NCBI GenBank assembly: GCA_964443745.1
Contig: CAYUEN010000022.1
Span: forward strand, 1 to 29,479
Source: CAYUEN01 sp964443745
Lineage (GTDB): Bacteria; Campylobacterota; Campylobacteria; Campylobacterales; QNZT01
Reading direction: 5' to 3'
DNA: 29,479 nt
Shown here piece by piece: positions 7,677 to 15,785 of the stretch. The position numbers and the translations under genes are program-made. How positions within the stretch are numbered: the stretch's first letter is position 1; every line of letters starts with the position of its first letter. The notes under the pieces were generated by a model that saw only the letters and a list, made by a program, of their open reading frames with translations, was not told where the DNA came from and did no database searches.

Positions 7677-8800
7677 ATCAGATCGATCATGACGATTTCG
7701 GAAGGAGCCAGCAAGCGCGCGGGCGGACCCCAGTAGCCGGTACCGTTGGTGACGAAGACTTGTGTTTTTTCGTTGTGGCGATAGAGGCCGCTGAGGTAGG
7801 GTTGGTCGAGCAATACCAGCAGCCCGAAAGGGAAGATCTGCCCTCCGTGCGTATGGCCGCAAAGAATCAAGTCGATGGGTTCGTTTCGCAGATGCGTGAC
7901 GATTTTGGGCTGATGGGCGAGCAAAACGGTCGGAAGTTTCGGGTCGATACCCGCGCAGGCTGCGGGAAGATCGGGCTCGAGATATCCAAGTCTTTCTCCC
8001 ATCAGATCCAGCGTTCCGCAGAGGTTGAAAAGAGAGGCGATTTTTCGGTTTTCGTTGCGAAGTACCGTGATGCCGAGCTTTTCCAGATGCGCCATGATCG
8101 CTTCCGCGCCGTGGAAATATTCGTGGTTTCCCGGAACGAAAAAGATCCCCTCGCGCTGTTTGAGTCTTTTTAACGATACGAGCATATCCCCCACTCTTTG
8201 TGCGGGCAGATCCACGAGATCCCCCGTGATGACGACCATGTCCGGATCCATCCTGTTGCAAAGATCGACGATGCGCTCCAGCTCTTTTCGCCCGGTGACG
8301 GGCCCTAGATGCAGGTCGCTCAGATGCAGAATGCAGAAGCCTTTTTCAAGATGCTCGATCCGCACCGGCACCCTTCTTATGCGCGGAGGTTTACGGGCGT
8401 TGAAAAAGCCCTTGACGATATAGGTGAGGGCGAGAATCAGCATCGTGACGTCGAGTATGATCTTGAGACTCTCGCGTCGACTCCTTTCAAACGGTATCGA
8501 ATGCAGACCGGTATGAAGCAGGTCGTAAAGCAGGGAAATCGCAAAAAGCATAAAAGTGATTCCTACGATCGAAGCGAAGAGGGCGTAGACGTTACCGCGC
8601 AGCAGCCCGAAGGGCATCAGCGCCAAAAAGAGCGCCTCCATCGCGAAAAGAGTGTAAAACGCGTATATAAATAGAGGATGGCGCGTATTCAAAAACGAGA
8701 GTCTGGAGAGGAAGCGTCTGTAGATGTAAAAATTCATAAAAAGAAAGATCGCTAGTGCGACGACGATGAAAACCACCCTCAAAAGCGTCAACGTCTGCAC
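7677..8800 (-). CDS. Membrane-anchored metallophosphoesterase (YaeI/YkuE-like), 3' end lost in the N gap
   Basis: About 374 residues are visible. The N-terminal third is hydrophobic, with about four membrane helices (LLRVVFIVVALAIFLFMNFY, then two around ALFLALMPFGLLRG and ASIVGITFMLFAISLLYD, then a fourth around MLILALTYIV). The calcineurin-like phosphoesterase domain has every metal-binding motif: HLSDLHLG (DxH), VVITGDLVD (GD), FVPGNHEY (GNHE), LLAHQP, and LCGHTHGGQ (GHxH). Family members hydrolyse phosphoesters, some acting on lipid substrates such as UDP-diacylglucosamine; the substrate here is unknown. GTG at 8800 overlaps the preceding stop by one base (TAGTG) and is preferred. An in-frame GTG at 8854 has GGAGGA directly abutting it and is less likely. 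The last visible residues (SEIVMIDL) are typical of the family's end. Confidence 0.87.
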
Positions 8801-9693
8801 TATTTTTGTCTCTTTGAAAATGCGCGTATCAGGCGGGCGGTGGCGTCTGGACACTCCTCCTGCGGTATATGGCCGCAGCGGGGGATGCGTTTGAGAGTGG
8901 CATGCGGGAGTGTGCGTTCGAGTCGGATGAGGTTGCGTCTGTCGGCGACGATATCCCGCTCGCCCGAAACGATCAAAACGGGAATCGTGATTTGCGGATA
9001 GCGCTTTTCGAGTCGCGCCATGTCATCGGGATGCAGGCTTCTTAGCGTCTGCAAAAAGGCGTAGCGCGCGTGGGGTTTGTTCAGATCTTTCGCATAGCGT
9101 GCGATCAGGCCGGGATCGATTTTTCGCTTGTCGTAAAAGGCGTATCCGTAGGCGTCTTCTATCATCCAGGTCGCCGGTAGGAAATAAAACGCGCCCCTCG
9201 CGAGTGCCGAGCGCTTCAGATAGGAGAGCAGCTTGGGGTAGTATTGGGGGTAGACGACCGGAGCGATCAAAATCAGTCTTTCGATCCGCTCGGGTATTTT
9301 AAGCGTCACGATCATCGCGACCGCGGCACCGATGGAGTGTGAGACGATCGTCAGCCCTTTTAGATCTTTCTCTTTGATATACGCGATGATCCACGCCGCC
9401 TGGTCATAGGGGGCGTATCGGTCGTCCGTGGGTCTGGGGGAGTTTCCGAATCCTTTCAGATCGAGGGCGTAGAGGGTGTGATCGGGGAGCAAAGCGGGAG
9501 CGATCTTGTCGAAACTGTGGTGGTTCGTGCCGAGTCCGTGGATCAGCAGTATCGGGGGGCCGTGGCCGTCGATTTTGACGAAAAGCGGGGGATGGGGAGG
9601 TTGAGAATCCAGCCGCGCCTGCCAGGTGTTGGGGAGTTTGGGGGCGCAACCGACAAGAAGAAGCAGCACAAAGAGCGGAAGCAGAAGTCTCAT
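8800..9693 (-). CDS. Lipoprotein alpha/beta hydrolase
   Basis: This 297-residue protein starts with a lipoprotein signal peptide whose lipobox is LVGC, with the lipidated Cys16. The alpha/beta hydrolase fold follows: the oxyanion strand LLIHGLGTNHHSF, then the nucleophile elbow VSHSIGAA with Ser120, Asp247 in VSGERDIVAD and His275 in CGHIPQEECP, forming a complete triad. The elbow reads S-H-S-I-G rather than the classical G-x-S-x-G. A lid region lies at about residues 145-215. The substrate is unknown; esters, lipids or a C-C hydrolase reaction are all possible. Its ATG overlaps the diguanylate cyclase stop (ATGA) and its TAG overlaps the phosphoesterase GTG, so the three genes form one operon. 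Confidence 0.87.
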   Translation of the reverse strand: MRLLLPLFVLLLLVGCAPKLPNTWQARLDSQPPHPPLFVKIDGHGPPILLIHGLGTNHHSFDKIAPALLPDHTLYALDLKGFGNSPRPTDDRYAPYDQAAWIIAYIKEKDLKGLTIVSHSIGAAVAMIVTLKIPERIERLILIAPVVYPQYYPKLLSYLKRSALARGAFYFLPATWMIEDAYGYAFYDKRKIDPGLIARYAKDLNKPHARYAFLQTLRSLHPDDMARLEKRYPQITIPVLIVSGERDIVADRRNLIRLERTLPHATLKRIPRCGHIPQEECPDATARLIRAFSKRQK

Positions 9694-10850
9694 TCGGCCG
9701 TGGCGATACGGTTACCGCCCTCCGCTTTGGCGCGATACATCGCCTGATCCGCCTTTTTGATCAGGGTTTCACGTTCGGTACCGTCGGCGGGATAGAAGGC
9801 GACACCGATGCTGACGGTGCTTCTGATTCGACTCTTTTCGAGAGGAATCTCCCTGTCGAAGAGTTCTCGCAGCCGCTCGAGGGCGTGCATGATCTGTTCA
9901 TAGTGTTTATCCTGGTGAAAGATGATCAAAAATTCATCACCTCCCAGACGCCCTACCTGGTCGATTTTTCGCAGATGGTTCTTGAGGGTTTGGGTTACAT
10001 ATTTCAAAAGTTTGTCCCCCATCTCATGGCCGAGCCTGTCGTTGACCTCCTTGAATTTGTCCAGATCGAGGAGTGCGACGGCGAATCCACTTTTGTCCCT
10101 GCTGGCCGATGCGATCGCGAGATCGAGCGCACGTTCGATACTCCTTCTGTTGGGAAGTTTCGTCAGTGGATCGAAGTATGCGAGAGATTGGAGTTTTCGT
10201 ATCTGTCTTTGCAGACTGCGGGAGAGATTTTCGATCTCCGTGATTTTCGAATGGGGCGGAAGAGGGGTCTTCCCCCGAAGAAAAGTGTCGATCTGCTCGA
10301 TGGGGCGGATGATCAGCCGGTGGATGACGAAGAGATAAAGAAGCAAAAAAAGCGAAAGCGAAAAGGCGGGAAACAGAAGTTGCACGGCTCTCGTCTTCGT
10401 CAGATAGTCGTGTATGTAATGCTGATTTAAAACGGCGCAGAGGCGAAACGGCGTCTGCTCGTGTCCTCCGAAACGATAGATCAGAGTATAGACGGCGTCG
10501 GTATGCAGAAGGGAATCGTAGGTGAGTCTGTCCAGACGCAGCGGCTGAAGGGGGCGTATCTCCTTTTTGGTGGAAAAAAGAATATGGCCTGCGGTATCCA
10601 TGATACATATGGCTTTGAAAAGAGGGGTGTTGCGCACCGTCTGATCGAAAAGTGCGAGGGGGTTTTTGATCGCGGCGTCTTCTTTCGGGGCATTGAAAAG
10701 AAGGGCCAAATCGTACATAGTGTGGCGGATCGTATCGATCATGAGCGTTTCACATTTTTGCTTGATATAGACGTCGTGGAAGTAGAGTCCGAGGGATCCA
10801 AAAACCAAAAGTGAAGTAAGAAGAATAAAATTGAGAGTCTTGAATCGCAT
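9690..10850 (-). CDS. Membrane diguanylate cyclase (GGDEF)
   Basis: This 386-residue protein has TM1 at about residues 5-23 and TM2 at about 156-180. Between them is a periplasmic sensor domain of about 130 residues. A HAMP-like or linker helix (about 185-222) leads to the GGDEF domain, which starts at YFDPLTKLPNRR. The active site is RLGGDEF with GGDEF at 303-307. The inhibitory I-site RxxD is present as Arg294-Lys-Ile-Asp297, exactly five residues before GGDEF, so product inhibition by c-di-GMP is expected. There is no EAL domain. It makes c-di-GMP from two GTP in response to an unidentified periplasmic signal. It is the first gene of the operon, and its stop overlaps the hydrolase start. 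Confidence 0.92.
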   Translation of the reverse strand: MRFKTLNFILLTSLLVFGSLGLYFHDVYIKQKCETLMIDTIRHTMYDLALLFNAPKEDAAIKNPLALFDQTVRNTPLFKAICIMDTAGHILFSTKKEIRPLQPLRLDRLTYDSLLHTDAVYTLIYRFGGHEQTPFRLCAVLNQHYIHDYLTKTRAVQLLFPAFSLSLFLLLYLFVIHRLIIRPIEQIDTFLRGKTPLPPHSKITEIENLSRSLQRQIRKLQSLAYFDPLTKLPNRRSIERALDLAIASASRDKSGFAVALLDLDKFKEVNDRLGHEMGDKLLKYVTQTLKNHLRKIDQVGRLGGDEFLIIFHQDKHYEQIMHALERLRELFDREIPLEKSRIRSTVSIGVAFYPADGTERETLIKKADQAMYRAKAEGGNRIATAE

Positions 10851-10880
10851 CCATCCGCTTTGATTTGGCTTAGTGGATTT

Positions 10881-10890
10881 ATGTTACCAT
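10881..10890. promoter_or_regulatory. Overlapping divergent extended -10 elements
   Basis: ATGTTACCAT reads as TG-T-TACCAT on the plus strand, toward the thiamine-binding-type gene. It reads as ATGGTAACAT, that is TG-G-TAACAT, on the minus strand, toward the diguanylate cyclase. Both match the extended -10 pattern TGnTAnnnT. The divergent intergenic region is only 76 bases and no strong -35 was found. Confidence 0.4.
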
Positions 10891-10911
10891 AAAAATGTGA
10901 AAAAAATGTGA
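10891..10911 (+). repeat. Tandem AAAAATGTGA direct repeat
   Basis: AAAAATGTGA (10891-10900) is followed at once by AAAAAATGTGA (10901-10911). The TGTGA cores are 11 bases apart, about one helical turn, between the divergent -10 elements and the next ribosome binding site. It could be a direct-repeat operator or a chance A-tract. Confidence 0.4.
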
Positions 10912-10926
10912 CTTTTAGGAGGGAAT

Positions 10927-11238
10927 ATGTCCGTACTTCTCGAGTTTTCGATGTTCCCCACGGACAAGGGAGAGAGTGTCAGCCGTTATGTGAGCCGAAT
11001 CATTGAGATGATCGACGACAGCGGGGTTTCGTATCAGCTCACGCCGATGGGAACGATCGTGGAGACCGAGTCGATCGAAGAGGCGCTGGAGATCGTCTCC
11101 AGATCCTATATCGAACTCGAAGACGACTGCAACCGCGTCTACGCTTCGCTCAAGCTCGATATCCGCAAAGGCAAAAAGAACAGACTCGAACAGAAGATCG
11201 CCTCGATACAAAAACACATCGGAGAGGTCAGAACCTGA
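10927..11238 (+). CDS. MTH1187-type thiamine-binding protein (DUF77)
   Basis: This 103-residue cytoplasmic protein has the small alpha/beta fold of the MTH1187/YkoF-like family: strand VLLEFSMFPTDKGESVSRYV, a helix, strand YQLTPMGTIVETESIEEAL, a helix, and a final strand VYASLKLDIRKGK. Family members bind thiamine or related pyrimidines; the cellular role is not settled. AGGAGGG ends 3 bases before the ATG. Its stop is a single base from the stop of the convergent pdxA gene, so the two transcripts probably overlap. Confidence 0.85.
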   Translation: MSVLLEFSMFPTDKGESVSRYVSRIIEMIDDSGVSYQLTPMGTIVETESIEEALEIVSRSYIELEDDCNRVYASLKLDIRKGKKNRLEQKIASIQKHIGEVRT

Positions 11239-11239
11239 A

Positions 11240-12172
11240 CTATATCGGATAGCTTTTGCGTTTGGCGGCCAGTCTGACGGCTTCTTTGACGGCGTTTTGA
11301 TAGCTCAGCGTCGAAGGAAAGAGACCCTTGTAGGCGATATCGAAAGCGGTGCCATGATCGACGCTGGTGCGGACGATGGGGAGATTGAGGGTGACGTTGA
11401 TACTTTCGTCGAAAAAGAGCGATTTGACCGCGATCAACCCCTGATCATGATACATGCAGACGAAATACCTGGTGTGCTCTCTTCCTTTCGGGGAAAAGGC
11501 GGTATCGGGAACGAGGGGGCCGTGAAAAATCTCCGCCATCAACGCTTCGTTGGCCGCTTCGATCGCCTCTTCGATGATTTTCTCCTCGCTACCCAAAATA
11601 CCGCCGTCTCCGGCATGCGGATTGAGTCCCAGAACACCGATGCGCTCCTCCTTGATTTCACGGTAGAGGTCGCAGAGAAAGCGCACTAGAGGCTCTTTTC
11701 GGATCGCCTGCGGAACTTCCCTAAGCGGTATGTGGTGGGTAAAAAGCGCGGTAAAGAGCCATTCGCATCCGATCATCATGATCGCCTCTTTTCGGAACAT
11801 TTCGCGAAGCGCGTCGGTATGCCCCTTGTAGGGGATATTCGCCCTGGCCCACGCCTCTTTATGGATCGGAAGCGTCACGAGCGCGTCGGTTCGGCCCTCC
11901 TTCGTCATCTCTACCCCTTTTGCGAACGCGTCGAAACTGCTAAGTCCGCTTTGTGCGCTCACTTCGCCGGGTGCGAGCTCGAAAACCTCTCCGACCGCTT
12001 CGCATTCGAAGCTTTCCGGAATCGGAAGATTCAGTAGATTCGCGGCTCTTTCGAGCATGATCGGATCGATCAGATAGAGGGGGCGGCAGAGTCGTTCGAT
12101 TTGGTCGTGTGCGCGAAGCGCGATTTCGATGCCGATACCGTTGAGGTCTCCGACACTGACGGCGAGTCTCAT
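11240..12172 (-). CDS. pdxA: 4-hydroxythreonine-4-phosphate dehydrogenase
   Basis: This 310-residue enzyme oxidises and decarboxylates 4-phosphohydroxy-L-threonine in the DXP-dependent pyridoxal phosphate pathway. Recognisable segments are SVGDLNGIGIEIALRA at the start (family consensus GDPxGIGPE), LPIHKEAWARANIPYKGHTD with metal-ligand histidines, LGLNPHAGDGG, MYHDQGLIAVK, and SVDHGTAFDIAYKG. It begins on the base after the pdxJ stop, so the two enzymes that supply the final condensation are made together. The length is slightly below the E. coli protein (329), as is usual in Campylobacterota. Confidence 0.96.
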   Translation of the reverse strand: MRLAVSVGDLNGIGIEIALRAHDQIERLCRPLYLIDPIMLERAANLLNLPIPESFECEAVGEVFELAPGEVSAQSGLSSFDAFAKGVEMTKEGRTDALVTLPIHKEAWARANIPYKGHTDALREMFRKEAIMMIGCEWLFTALFTHHIPLREVPQAIRKEPLVRFLCDLYREIKEERIGVLGLNPHAGDGGILGSEEKIIEEAIEAANEALMAEIFHGPLVPDTAFSPKGREHTRYFVCMYHDQGLIAVKSLFFDESINVTLNLPIVRTSVDHGTAFDIAYKGLFPSTLSYQNAVKEAVRLAAKRKSYPI

Positions 12173-12958
12173 CTATCTTCGCTTGATCAGGCGCTTCATC
12201 TCCGCTATCGCCTGTTCCAGGCCGGTGAAGACGCTTCTGGCGATGATGCTCTGCCCGATGTTGAGTTCGACGATTTCCGCAATCGCGGTGATCGCCGTGA
12301 CGTTTTGATAATTCAACCCGTGTCCGGCGGCACACCGGATACCGAAAGATTCCGCCTCTTTCGCCGCCTCCTCCAGCGATTCCAGCGCACGACTCAGTTC
12401 GCGCCGCAGTTTGCTCCGTTGGACATTCAGGGATTCGATCGCATGGTGGGTGCGGGAGAGATTGCTATGGAGCGTCGCGTAGAGGTTGGCGTAGTGGCCG
12501 GTGTGGAGTTCCACCCACTCCACGCCCAGCGTTTTGGCGGCTTTGACGGCGTGGATCGTCGGATCGATGAAGAGCGAGACCTCTATCTCCCTGGCTTTCA
12601 TGAAGTGGACGACGCTGTCCAGACGGCTGAAAATCGCCTCGATATTGAGTCCCCCTTCGGTCGTCACCTCTTCGCGGTTTTCCGGAACGAGCGTGATACG
12701 CTGGGGACGGAGTTCGGCGATATATTCGATGATGTCCGGATCGATCGAACATTCGATATTTACGGGTAGATGGCTGTTTTCGACGATTCGTTTCGCATCT
12801 TCGTCGTGGATGTGTCGGCGATCTTCTCTTAGATGGATCGTGATCTGATCCGCCCCCGCGCGTCTGGCGATTCCCAGTGCGTCGAGGGGGTCCGGATCGT
12901 TGATTTTTCGCGCTTCCCTGAGGACGGCGATATGGTCGATGTTGACTCCGAGCAGCAT
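12173..12958 (-). CDS. pdxJ: Pyridoxine 5'-phosphate synthase
   Basis: This 261-residue TIM-barrel enzyme condenses the PdxA product with 1-deoxyxylulose 5-phosphate to form pyridoxine 5'-phosphate. Conserved segments are LLGVNIDHIAVLREAR at the N terminus, ITIHLREDRRHIHDEDA, VELHTGHYA, CAAGHGLNYQNV and LNIGQSIIARSVFTGLEQAI. AAAGGA precedes the ATG. The gene is first in the pdxJ-pdxA operon. A TATAAT on the minus strand (13038-13033) is a likely -10, which puts a strong stem-loop (12989-13021) in the mRNA leader. Confidence 0.97.
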   Translation of the reverse strand: MLLGVNIDHIAVLREARKINDPDPLDALGIARRAGADQITIHLREDRRHIHDEDAKRIVENSHLPVNIECSIDPDIIEYIAELRPQRITLVPENREEVTTEGGLNIEAIFSRLDSVVHFMKAREIEVSLFIDPTIHAVKAAKTLGVEWVELHTGHYANLYATLHSNLSRTHHAIESLNVQRSKLRRELSRALESLEEAAKEAESFGIRCAAGHGLNYQNVTAITAIAEIVELNIGQSIIARSVFTGLEQAIAEMKRLIKRR

Positions 12959-12988
12959 TTTGGATATCCTTTTTCGAAACTGAAATGG

Positions 12989-13021
12989 CGCGGGAAGGCG
13001 GCTTGATCGCCCATTCCCGCG
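12989..13021. promoter_or_regulatory. Stem-loop in the pdxJ leader / pdxJ-ppx intergenic region
   Basis: CGCGGGAA (12989-12996) pairs perfectly with TTCCCGCG (13014-13021). GGCG (12997-13000) and CGCC (13008-13011) extend the helix inward, leaving a 7-base loop and a 2-base bulge. If the minus-strand -10 at 13038-13033 is used, this is nearly the first thing transcribed ahead of pdxJ. It could be an attenuating RNA structure, an mRNA stabiliser or a DNA operator shared with the divergent phosphatase gene. Confidence 0.5.
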
Positions 13022-13032
13022 GTATGTAGGAG

Positions 13033-13038
13033 ATTATA
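13033..13038 (-). promoter_or_regulatory. Candidate -10 for pdxJ-pdxA
   Basis: A TATAAT on the minus strand lies 75 bases upstream of the pdxJ ATG. No convincing -35 is found at 17 bases; the upstream region lies in the first codons of the divergent phosphatase gene. Perfect -10 elements with weak -35s are typical of Campylobacterota promoters. Confidence 0.45.
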
Positions 13039-13040
13039 CC

Positions 13041-13952
13041 ATGGTTGCGTGCGATTTGGGGTCAAACACCTTTCGTGTCGTGGAGTTGGATTGCCGCACG
13101 GGTGAGCGCCTTGGAGAGTACGAAAAGATCGTCAGGCTCGCCGAGGGGCTCTCCGAGTGCGGCGAGATCTCCTCCGCGGCGCTGAGGAGGCTTCTGGATG
13201 CTTTGAGGGAGGCGGCGGAAATCTTCGACTTTCGAAACAAGCCGCACCGATGTGTCGCGACGGCGGCGCTGAGACTCGCGAAAAACGGAGGGAAGATTCG
13301 CGAGGAGATTTACGAAAAAACCGGGCTTCATTTCGAGATCATCGATGCCGCCAAAGAGGCACGACTGACGCGGCTTGCGGTGCGGATGCGGCTAGAAAAG
13401 CTTAAAATCGCGGCGGATTCTTACGTATTGCTCGATCTGGGCGGCGGTTCCACGGAGTTGACGCTTTGCGCGGGGGAGCGTTGTTTGGAAGAGAGTTTCG
13501 ATGTCGGCATCGTGACGATGATGGATCGTTCTGCCGGGGGTGATCTTGAGCGAAATATCGCGAATGCCTACCGTCCTCTGGCGTATTTTTTTGAAGAGGG
13601 GGTTCGCAGACTCCGCAGGCGTCCCGAACGGTTCGTCGCCACGGCCGGTACGCCTACGACGGTCGCCGCCTTTTTGAGGGGAATGGATTACGAAAATTAC
13701 GACTATCGTAAAGTAAACGGCGTGATTCTTACGCGCGGGATGCTGCGCGAAGCGTCGAAGCGGCTGCTGGAGATGGAGGCGGATGATCGCAAGCGGTGGG
13801 TCGGCGTCGGGAGAGAGGATCTGATAATCGCCGGCGTGATGATGCTCGATCGGATCTTGGCGTTGTGCGGTTACGAAGAGATGATCGTGATTGATGATGG
13901 CCTCAGGGAGGGGGCGGCACTCGAGGCGTGTGGAGAAAATTTAGAAAAATAA
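13041..13952 (+). CDS. Ppx/GppA-family phosphatase
   Basis: This 303-residue protein has the actin/ASKHA-fold phosphatase signatures. The phosphate-1 loop is CDLGSNTFRVVELD at residues 4-17, and CVATAALRLAKN follows. EIIDAAKEARLTRLAV has Glu107 at the expected catalytic position. The phosphate-2 loop is LLDLGGGSTEL (130-140), and FVATAGTPTTVAA lies further on. It would hydrolyse polyphosphate and/or pppGpp, linking it to phosphate storage and the stringent response. It lacks the extra C-terminal domains of E. coli Ppx (513 residues), as expected for the short form. TAGGAG precedes the ATG. Which substrate is used cannot be told from sequence. Confidence 0.9.
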   Translation: MVACDLGSNTFRVVELDCRTGERLGEYEKIVRLAEGLSECGEISSAALRRLLDALREAAEIFDFRNKPHRCVATAALRLAKNGGKIREEIYEKTGLHFEIIDAAKEARLTRLAVRMRLEKLKIAADSYVLLDLGGGSTELTLCAGERCLEESFDVGIVTMMDRSAGGDLERNIANAYRPLAYFFEEGVRRLRRRPERFVATAGTPTTVAAFLRGMDYENYDYRKVNGVILTRGMLREASKRLLEMEADDRKRWVGVGREDLIIAGVMMLDRILALCGYEEMIVIDDGLREGAALEACGENLEK

Positions 13953-13960
13953 ATTATAAT
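13931..13960 (+). promoter_or_regulatory. Candidate promoter of the L,D-transpeptidase gene
   Basis: TATAAT (13955-13960) lies 40 bases before the ATG at 14000. TGGAGA (13931-13936), 18 bases upstream, matches 4 of 6 bases of the -35 consensus. It overlaps the end of the phosphatase gene. Confidence 0.45.
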
Positions 13961-13999
13961 ACCCTCAAAAAGTCTCCATCTAGACAACTACGGGGTATC

Positions 14000-15691
14000 A
14001 TGAAACGCTTTTTTCTCATCTTTTTGCTGCTGTTCTCTGGTCTGCAGGCGGGGTGGATGGCGCAGATGGGAGAGATTCAACAGCAAGATGTGGTACAGCA
14101 GAGTTATCTCAAGGGGTTGCTGACACAAAACACCTACGGTATCTACCGTATCAATTCCAAAGTCGATTTCGATCTGTTGCGAAGACTCTATAGGCAAAAC
14201 GGTTATCGTCTTTTTTGGGAGGGGAGAAGAGGATCGGTCGATACACTCCTCTCGTGGATCGATCGAAGCGAGCAAGAAGGCCTCAATCCCAGACGCTATC
14301 ACCAAAAACAGATCCGCTCTCTCGCCTATGACCTCTTCGAAAGGAGATTCACGAACGCGCGGGATCGCAATCTGGCGCTGGTGACACTCGATATCCTGCT
14401 CAGCGATGCGTTTTTGGGGCTTAGCCATGATTTGAACGAAGGGCAGATCGATTATCGCAAATTCCAGACGATTCTGGCCAGCCGCGGCGAGAGGGAGAAT
14501 GTTGACTATAAATGGGCTGTGGCACCTCCCAAATACGACTATGCGCAACTGATGTTGCAAACTCTCCAAAATGGAAACATTTCGAAGACACTGAAGATGC
14601 TGGTGGGAGAGAACGAGACCTACAGAGGATTGACGCGAGCGTATCGGAAATATCTTCGTATCCGGAGGGAAGGGGGGTGGGATCCTATCCCCTCGGGAGC
14701 CGCTCTTCGCAAGGGAATGCAAGGGCCCCGTGTCGACCTGCTTGCCAAGAGGCTTTCGATGACGGGCGACCTGGATCCTTACCATACGGATTATCTCTAT
14801 TTTGACACCCGTCTTTTCAAGGCGCTCAAAAAGTTTCAACGACGCCACGGTATCTGGCCTTCGGGAGTGATGACGGAAGAGACCAGGCGGACACTCAACG
14901 TTCCCGTCTCCCAAAGGCTCGCACAGATCAGACTCAATCTCGAACATAGTCGCTGGGAGAAGACGAGCTATGGAGCGGAGTATATCTGGGTCAACATTCC
15001 GGATTTTATGATGTATTTCTTCTCCGGGCGACGGGTCAAGCTGAAAATGCGTGTGATCGTCGGACGTAAACAGAATCCCACACCCGTCTTTTCGTCGAAT
15101 ATGTCGTACGTCGTGCTCAATCCCTACTGGAGTGTGCCCAACTCGATCGTCAAAAAGGAGATGCTGCCGCGTCTGCAGGAGGATCCGGATTATCTGGCGA
15201 GTCGGAAGTTCAAAGCGTACGATAGTTGGAAAGCGGGACGTCAACCGATCGATACGCTGGATGTCGATTGGTATCAATACGACGAAAACAGCACGATACC
15301 CTATATTTTTGTCAGAGATCCCGGCGAAGGGAATCCGTTGGGAAAAATGAAATTCATCTTTCCCAACCGTTTTGCCGTCTATATGCACGATACGCCCAAC
15401 AAGGCACTCTTCAAAAATCGCATTCGAGCCTATAGCCATGGTTGTATCCGTCTCCATCAACCCCGAAAGTTGCTCGAATTCGTCTCCAGCCACTATTCGG
15501 ACGAATCCCCGATACGTATCCGAAAGCTCCTGGAAGACGGGACGAACGAGTCGGTGGGATTGACGCAGAAGATACCGGTACATATCCGTTATTACACCTC
15601 TTGGCTTGGAGAGAAGGGGGAGGTTGAGTTTCGAAAAGATATCTACGGATACGACCCCATTTTCCGTAAAATTATAAAAAATGGCGATTAA
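14000..15691 (+). CDS. Murein L,D-transpeptidase (YcbB/LdtD-like)
   Basis: This 563-residue exported protein starts with a signal peptide (MKRFFLIFLLLFSGLQAG). An N-terminal scaffold domain runs to about residue 230. A peptidoglycan-binding domain 1 follows (LRKGMQGPRVDLLAKRL ... LKKFQRRHGIWPSGVM), then the YkuD catalytic domain from about residue 335. The active site is YSHGCIRLH, with His480 and Cys482. It would form 3-3 (mDAP-mDAP) peptidoglycan cross-links in the periplasm or attach proteins to the wall. The length is close to that of E. coli LdtD. An in-frame ATG at 13928 lies inside the preceding gene and would bury the signal peptide, so 14000 is used. The next gene encodes a MepK-like 3-3 cross-link endopeptidase, as in the E. 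coli ycbB-ycbK pair. Confidence 0.92.
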   Translation: MKRFFLIFLLLFSGLQAGWMAQMGEIQQQDVVQQSYLKGLLTQNTYGIYRINSKVDFDLLRRLYRQNGYRLFWEGRRGSVDTLLSWIDRSEQEGLNPRRYHQKQIRSLAYDLFERRFTNARDRNLALVTLDILLSDAFLGLSHDLNEGQIDYRKFQTILASRGERENVDYKWAVAPPKYDYAQLMLQTLQNGNISKTLKMLVGENETYRGLTRAYRKYLRIRREGGWDPIPSGAALRKGMQGPRVDLLAKRLSMTGDLDPYHTDYLYFDTRLFKALKKFQRRHGIWPSGVMTEETRRTLNVPVSQRLAQIRLNLEHSRWEKTSYGAEYIWVNIPDFMMYFFSGRRVKLKMRVIVGRKQNPTPVFSSNMSYVVLNPYWSVPNSIVKKEMLPRLQEDPDYLASRKFKAYDSWKAGRQPIDTLDVDWYQYDENSTIPYIFVRDPGEGNPLGKMKFIFPNRFAVYMHDTPNKALFKNRIRAYSHGCIRLHQPRKLLEFVSSHYSDESPIRIRKLLEDGTNESVGLTQKIPVHIRYYTSWLGEKGEVEFRKDIYGYDPIFRKIIKNGD

Positions 15692-15785
15692 TTCGTAATC
15701 ATTATTGTCTGATTTACATTTTTGTGCTACACTTTCGACTCTGAAGAATGTAAAATATTGCATTATTTCAACGAGAGGAGGAGCT

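Noticed and set aside
7010..8173. 387-residue plus-strand ORF running through the N gap
   Set aside because: The part after the gap is the antisense of the metallophosphoesterase; only 7010-7576 is methyltransferase.
6353..8854. 833-residue minus-strand ORF running through the N gap
   Set aside because: It joins the true metallophosphoesterase to the antisense shadow of the methyltransferase and TolC-like genes via ambiguous bases. Only 7677-8800 is real.
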